From Desulfurococcales archaeon (lineage in GTDB: Archaea; Thermoproteota; Thermoprotei_A; Sulfolobales; NBVN01), in NCBI GenBank assembly GCA_021160415.1, contig JAGHCP010000151.1, positions 1 through 10,182 of the forward strand: a stretch of 10,182 nucleotides of DNA. The letters are read 5' to 3'. Position 1 is the first letter of the stretch. The number at the start of each line of letters is the position of its first letter. The translations under genes were made by a program, and so were the position numbers. The notes beneath the pieces were generated by a model. It saw only the letters and a program-made list of their open reading frames with translations, was not told the DNA's origin and did no database searches. Shown piece by piece: positions 6,729-10,182 of the stretch.

Positions 6729-7713
6729 TCCCAACCACCTCCTTAAGCAGGTCATTAACCCTGGCAACCTTAGGGGGCCATCCATACTTCTCCTTAATCA
6801 CAAGGGGGATTGCTTGAGGGGCTACGACCCCCACCTCCGTTATTATAGCGTCTATGTATTCAGGCGGTGTCACGTCGAATAATGGAGCCCGAACAAGGAC
6901 CTTCCCAGCAAGCTCCGTTGCCTGCTCCGGATGCATAATGAGAGACGCATCATTAAGCACCATCCCCTCTACAAGCTCGCCGAACACAGTCTCTAACCCA
7001 AACTTATAGGTCCCCGCCACCACGTACGTTCTTACTCTGGCTTCTTTCGCCGCCAGCGCTACTACGGAAGTCCCCACCTTATTAATCACAGCCCCATTAG
7101 CGGCGACAGCGTCCGCGCTGAAGAGAACGTCCGTAACTCTCTTCATCACGTACCTCACAGCTGAGTCTACTATCAACGTAACGTCAAGTCCCGCCCTACC
7201 TAAAACGCTCGCAGTAATTCTCCCCTCACCTATAGGCCTTGACTCCGTGACAAACACCTTGAACTTCTTCCCTTCCTCAAAGGCCTTCATAACTAACCTA
7301 ATGACGGTGCTGCTGTAGGAATGAATCATTAACGTCGCTCCATCACTTAATCGTCGGGAACCCACCTCCACTACGGCTTTCTTCACCTCTTCAACCTCCT
7401 TAACTATGGAATCTACGGTTTCAGGCGTTTTCTCAACGACCGACCTGAAGCCCCCTTCTTTCCCTGCCCTGAGGATCTGCTCGAGGTACTTTCTCACCAG
7501 GTTCCTCATCAAAATAGACGTAGGCCTTCCCTCAATGAATGAAGGGACAGCTTCCTGCAGATATTTCCTGAATTCCTTAAGGGTGCATTCTCTGGAGGCA
7601 TCCTTAATTTCGTTCAGGACTTTAAGAGACGCTTCAGTTGATCCCAATATGGCTCCATTCCTGAGCTGAGTAACTAGGGAGGAAACCCTCTTGAAGGGGC
7701 TGCACGTGACCAT
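6721..7713 (-). CDS. eIF2B-fold paralogue lacking the isomerase catalytic cysteine
   Basis: The 330-residue protein is in the eIF2B alpha/beta/delta, methylthioribose-1-phosphate isomerase and R15P isomerase superfamily: a helical N-terminal half and a Rossmann-like C-terminal half. Where the isomerase downstream has THCHS, this protein has IHSYS, so the catalytic Cys position is S132; eukaryotic eIF2B alpha has HAYS here. D201 (SADAVAANG) is kept at the same 69-residue distance. The IRGAG segment of true isomerases is replaced by RNGAILGS (18-25). It is therefore probably not an R15P isomerase and may be a regulatory subunit of its neighbour, an aIF2B-like protein, or an enzyme with changed chemistry. 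The ATG at 7713 has GAGAGGT about 8 nt upstream and a TATA box about 20 bp upstream. It overlaps the isomerase start by 8 bp and shares two identical DNA blocks with that gene. Confidence 0.85.
   Translation of the reverse strand: MVTCSPFKRVSSLVTQLRNGAILGSTEASLKVLNEIKDASRECTLKEFRKYLQEAVPSFIEGRPTSILMRNLVRKYLEQILRAGKEGGFRSVVEKTPETVDSIVKEVEEVKKAVVEVGSRRLSDGATLMIHSYSSTVIRLVMKAFEEGKKFKVFVTESRPIGEGRITASVLGRAGLDVTLIVDSAVRYVMKRVTDVLFSADAVAANGAVINKVGTSVVALAAKEARVRTYVVAGTYKFGLETVFGELVEGMVLNDASLIMHPEQATELAGKVLVRAPLFDVTPPEYIDAIITEVGVVAPQAIPLVIKEKYGWPPKVARVNDLLKEVVGIE
6737..6744 (-). promoter_or_regulatory. Shine-Dalgarno sequence that fixes the isomerase TTG start
   Basis: AAGGAGGT on the minus strand lies 8 nt before TTG at 6728-6726 and inside the last codons of the upstream paralogue. 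It points to translational coupling of the two eIF2B-fold genes. Confidence 0.65.
6835..6879 (-). repeat. Gene-conversion block A, copy in the paralogue (45 bp)
   Basis: Identical to 5838-5882 on the same strand; encodes paralogue residues 279-293. The offset between copies is 997 bp. Confidence 0.9.
7022..7104 (-). repeat. Gene-conversion block B, copy in the paralogue (83 bp)
   Basis: Identical to 6019-6101 on the same strand; encodes paralogue residues 204 to 230/231. The offset is 1003 bp; the 6-bp difference from block A reflects a small length difference in the diverged sequence between the blocks. Confidence 0.93.
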
Positions 7714-7729
7714 GCCTAATTACCTCTCT

Positions 7730-7741
7730 TGATTTATAATT
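7730..7741 (-). promoter_or_regulatory. Candidate TATA box for the eIF2B-fold gene pair
   Basis: On the minus strand the sequence reads TAATTATAAATC in the 64-bp gap after the kinase gene, about 20 bp before the ATG at 7713. At that distance a transcript would start near the ATG, so it would be nearly leaderless even though a Shine-Dalgarno-like GAGAGGT is present. The pair may thus be expressed both from here and by read-through from the kinase. Confidence 0.45.
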
Positions 7742-7742
7742 A

Positions 7743-7756
7743 CTCCCTAAAGGGAG
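7743..7756. repeat. Perfect inverted repeat, 6-2-6, abutting the eIF2B-pair TATA box
   Basis: CTCCCT and AGGGAG flank a 2-bp AA centre. The repeat covers the position expected for the TFB recognition element just upstream of the candidate minus-strand TATA box, so it could be an operator. The short centre argues against an RNA hairpin. Confidence 0.45.
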
Positions 7757-7777
7757 AATTAAGGCTTCCGCCGTTCC

Positions 7778-8713
7778 CTACTCACGTAGTTCCCGGATCA
7801 GGGCTTCCAACGTTTCAAGGGTTGGTGAGTTCCTAGGCCCTGGAAAACCTGCGTTGTAGGAAGCGGCGATTACCGCCATCCTTAAAGCCTCGCTTTCCCT
7901 GAATCCAAGGATGATTAGGGCCGTGAACACCCCTGTAAGGGCATCACCGCACCCCGTAGTTGAAGCAATCCCTTCAAGGCCAAGCCGCTTCGGGTGGACT
8001 GCGGGGATCGTCACAGTATCGCCGGAAGGCAGGTAGAGTGTAGCGCCATTCACCCCTTTCTTGACGACGACTTTAATGTCTGGGTTGATGTCCCTTAACG
8101 CAGCAACCCCTTCCTCAACACTCTGAGCCCCCGTCATCAATAAGACCTCACCCTCGTTAGGTAGTAAATAATCTGTGTTTGTAAGCACGTTCTTCAAGCT
8201 ATGCATCCCTTTGCTTGAAGTCGATCCAGGATCCCAGAAAACCTTAAGCCCAACCCTTCTCCCTTCCCTAGACAAGTAGGTAGCTACCTTAAGGGGAGGA
8301 TTGGTGATCAATAGGCCTTTCAACGTATTCTTCAAGTCATTTAATGCTTTTTCAGCATCCTTCAACTCCAGCAACGTGTTAGCGCCGTAGTAACTATATA
8401 TTGCTGTCTCCCCATCCCTTCTGACGGCCACGTATGCTTTCCCACTTCTCGCACCTTTAACTACTTTAACATAGTCTGTGATCACTCCTTCCTTCCTGAG
8501 GGACTGGAGGTGAGCAAGACCGGCGGTGTCATCCCCCACGCTACCCAGGAAAGTAACTTTGTTGAGCCCCAGTATCCTAGCAGCAGCCACTGCTGCGTTT
8601 CCGCCTGAACCACCTAGGAACTCAGTTAACTCCTCAATAACTGCTTTAGGCGGTGCAAACCTAGGTACCTTAAAAGTCACGTCAACATTCAAGGATCCTG
8701 TGGCTAGGAGCAT
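7778..8713 (-). CDS. PfkB/ribokinase-family sugar kinase, possible ribose-1-phosphate or nucleoside kinase
   Basis: The 311-residue protein is a PfkB-family cytosolic kinase. It shows the N-terminal GSLNVDVTF strand, the GGSGGNAAVAAARIL substrate/lid motif (34-48), the FLGSVGDD strand (55-62), NEGE (186-189) for the metal-phosphate site, and the anion-hole motif STTGCGDALTG (251-261) with catalytic base D257. The usual DTxGAGD reads STTGCGD. Family members phosphorylate ribose, nucleosides, fructose phosphates or, in Thermococcus, ribose 1-phosphate with ADP as donor. The position upstream of an R15P isomerase favours ribose-1-phosphate kinase, because its product would be that enzyme's substrate; this rests on context, and sequence alone does not separate it from ribokinase or a cytidine/adenosine kinase. 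Its ATG directly follows the isoleucyl-tRNA synthetase TGA with no spacer, which implies co-transcription and translational coupling. Confidence 0.82.
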   Translation of the reverse strand: MLLATGSLNVDVTFKVPRFAPPKAVIEELTEFLGGSGGNAAVAAARILGLNKVTFLGSVGDDTAGLAHLQSLRKEGVITDYVKVVKGARSGKAYVAVRRDGETAIYSYYGANTLLELKDAEKALNDLKNTLKGLLITNPPLKVATYLSREGRRVGLKVFWDPGSTSSKGMHSLKNVLTNTDYLLPNEGEVLLMTGAQSVEEGVAALRDINPDIKVVVKKGVNGATLYLPSGDTVTIPAVHPKRLGLEGIASTTGCGDALTGVFTALIILGFRESEALRMAVIAASYNAGFPGPRNSPTLETLEALIRELRE

Positions 8714-10182
8714 TCATCTTACCCTAGTAATCCCTATCTTAACCTTCCGCCCTTCTACATCCCACTCCATGGTGAAGATCCCTTCAGGAATGTCCCCGAT
8801 TATTAAGTCCCTTGCTCTGACTTCCGTCATTAGGTACTTTATGAGCTTGTTGATTGCCGTAAGCAGTTCCTCGTCGCCAGTATTAATGTACACGTTGATG
8901 AACTCGTCAACGTTGAGGTCGGCTTTATTCCTCATGACTTGAATCCTTCTAATCACTTCCCTAACTAACGCCTCACTTAAAGTTTCCTCATCCAGCCTTG
9001 ACGGCACGCACCCCTTGAATTTCTCCGTCTCTTTACAAATGAAGCCTTCCGTGCTCGTAGGGAGTTCTCCAGAGATTATCAGTTTTTTCGCGTTCACCAG
9101 GAATTTAAGCTGATCCGCACCCTCCTTAATTTCCTTGATTACCTCTTCACTGTCCGAAGTTATGTAGGCCTCACCTATCGGCCACCTGAGCTTAATTCCC
9201 GCTTCATTCCTCAGTGATGCGATGAAGCTTGCGGCTTCGAATACCGTTGCGAAAGTAGACTCTAAACCCTCGTTAATGTATTCTTCGTCAATCTCTCCCA
9301 GCTTGCTGAGGTGAATGCTTTCCACTTCCTCCGGTTCATATTTCTTGATGAACTTCTGCCATAGACCCTCAGCGAAGTGGGGTGTGATGGGGGCTAACAT
9401 TTGGAGACCTTTCTTCAACGCGTAATAGAGCACCGCATACACAACGTATTTGTCCATGCCTTCCTCCTTCCACACCCTAGGCCTAACTAGTCTGAGGTAG
9501 TTATGGCTTAGGTCCTTGACGAAGTACTGAATAACCTCCCTCGTGGATAAGTGTAGGTCATAGTTCTTCATGTGGGTCTCCACCCTCTTCTGAACCGTGT
9601 TTACCCTTGAGAGGATCCAGAGGTCTTCCTTGCCTGCACGTTTCAGGAGTTCCTCTAAACGGTGTTTGGAGGGGCTGAAGCCATCTAGCTCCATGTACGT
9701 GTCGGCGAATTTGAAGACGTTCCATACGATATTTAGTTTTGAAAGCGGCTCTTTAAGTTCCTCCAGATTAAATATGAAGGGCTCCCCAGGAGGGTAGCCG
9801 GAAAGTATGTAGAGCCTTAGTTGGTCAACGCTGTACTTCTCGATGGCGTCCTTACCCCAAACAACGTTTCCTAAGTGCTTGGTCATCTTCCTGCCGTACT
9901 TGTCAAGCACTAAGCCCTGCATTAATATCTCCTTGTATGGGGCTTTACCGGTCAGCAGAACCGAGGTGACGAGTAGGGAGTAGAACCACCCCCTAGTTTG
10001 GTCTATGCCCTCAGTTATGAAGTTGTAGGGGAACAGCTTGTTCAGGAACTCCTTATTCTTAAGTCCTTTGACGGAGGCGAGCCACGCTATACCGCTGTCG
10101 ATCCAAACATCAACAACGAAGGGTTCTCTGCCCCATTCCTTGCAGTCCTCCGTAACTATTTTAACCTTATCTATCCACGGCC
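8714..10182 (-). CDS. ileS: Isoleucyl-tRNA synthetase, C-terminal part (5' end outside window)
   Basis: The frame is open from the window edge (last full codon 10178-10180) and gives about 488 residues ending in TGA at 8714-8716. The class I synthetase charges tRNA-Ile in the cytoplasm. Visible features are FVVDVWIDSGIAW, the FITEGIDQTRGWFYSLL segment of the IleRS/ValRS/LeuRS catalytic core, the KMSKS-loop region LDKYGRKMTKHLGNVV (bases about 9866-9913), and the anticodon-binding domain with LAPITPHFAEGLW. The ITEGIDQTRGWF sequence identifies IleRS rather than ValRS or LeuRS. The ATG at 9920-9922 is internal, not a start. The loop reads KMTKH, so two of the five signature residues differ. The HIGH motif and editing domain lie outside the window. 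Full-length enzymes are about 1000-1050 residues. The kinase ATG abuts the stop codon. Confidence 0.93.
   Translation of the reverse strand, partial: PWIDKVKIVTEDCKEWGREPFVVDVWIDSGIAWLASVKGLKNKEFLNKLFPYNFITEGIDQTRGWFYSLLVTSVLLTGKAPYKEILMQGLVLDKYGRKMTKHLGNVVWGKDAIEKYSVDQLRLYILSGYPPGEPFIFNLEELKEPLSKLNIVWNVFKFADTYMELDGFSPSKHRLEELLKRAGKEDLWILSRVNTVQKRVETHMKNYDLHLSTREVIQYFVKDLSHNYLRLVRPRVWKEEGMDKYVVYAVLYYALKKGLQMLAPITPHFAEGLWQKFIKKYEPEEVESIHLSKLGEIDEEYINEGLESTFATVFEAASFIASLRNEAGIKLRWPIGEAYITSDSEEVIKEIKEGADQLKFLVNAKKLIISGELPTSTEGFICKETEKFKGCVPSRLDEETLSEALVREVIRRIQVMRNKADLNVDEFINVYINTGDEELLTAINKLIKYLMTEVRARDLIIGDIPEGIFTMEWDVEGRKVKIGITRVR

Noticed and set aside
5721..6785. Isomerase start at the ATG at 6785
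   Set aside because: It would overlap the upstream gene by 65 bp and add residues with no family match (MDGPLRLPGL...). The TTG at 6728 has a strong Shine-Dalgarno sequence at 8-nt spacing.
5817..6882. Two plus-strand frames (5817-6161 and 6586-6882) that share the peptide YYSVYVFRRCHVE
   Set aside because: The shared peptide is the antisense reading of the identical 45-bp block in the two eIF2B-fold genes, not a repeated small protein.
8526..8942. Plus-strand frame of 138 codons across the kinase/ileS junction
   Set aside because: Antisense to two recognised genes; Ser/Thr/Leu-rich shadow composition and no motif.
9920..9922. ATG as a possible start of a truncated or separate synthetase-like protein
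   Set aside because: The frame continues upstream to the window edge with clear IleRS core sequence (ITEGIDQTRGWF), so this Met is internal.
1..10182. CRISPR array, insertion sequence, integrase or other mobile element
   Set aside because: No regularly spaced repeats and no transposase- or integrase-like frame. The only long direct repeats are inside the two paralogous genes and are explained by gene conversion.

Overview
The window looks like a piece of a thermophilic archaeal chromosome, most likely from the Thermoproteota (crenarchaeal or korarchaeal-like) lineage. The reasons are the archaeal-type TATA boxes and oligo-T stops between genes, AGG/ATA-rich codon use, genes packed with gaps under 120 bp, and proteins that are characteristically archaeal: a ribose-1,5-bisphosphate isomerase, an archaeal SNM1/CPSF-like nuclease and a threonine-synthase-like enzyme with a degenerate zinc ribbon. 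The genus cannot be fixed from the sequence. No rRNA, tRNA, CRISPR array, insertion sequence or phage gene is visible, and no gap exceeds 300 bases.

Left half, plus strand (1-5732): the 3' part of a carbamate kinase; an SsnA-type amidohydrolase and a dihydropyrimidine/dihydroorotate-dehydrogenase-like flavoprotein with two 4Fe-4S sites, 22 bp apart and probably co-transcribed; a threonine-synthase-like PLP enzyme with its own promoter; and a metallo-beta-lactamase-fold nuclease. The carbamate kinase / SsnA / DHOD-like Fe-S protein trio resembles in miniature the purine-catabolism (yge/ygf/ssnA) gene set of E. coli and clostridia. It suggests nucleobase breakdown with ATP recovered from carbamoyl phosphate.

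Right half, minus strand (10182 down to 5721): the 3' part of isoleucyl-tRNA synthetase; a PfkB-family sugar kinase starting directly after its stop codon; then two tandem eIF2B-fold paralogues. The downstream paralogue (5721-6728) has the catalytic Cys and Asp of ribose-1,5-bisphosphate (R15P) isomerase. The upstream one (6721-7713) lacks the Cys and looks like a non-catalytic partner. The two are strongly diverged yet share blocks of 83 bp and 45 bp that are identical at every base, a clear mark of gene conversion.

Taken together, the two convergent groups could degrade nucleosides from both ends: the minus-strand genes would turn ribose 1-phosphate into ribulose 1,5-bisphosphate for a form III Rubisco elsewhere, and the plus-strand genes would handle the base. 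The sugar arm is well supported by the isomerase; the base arm and the link between the two are inference.
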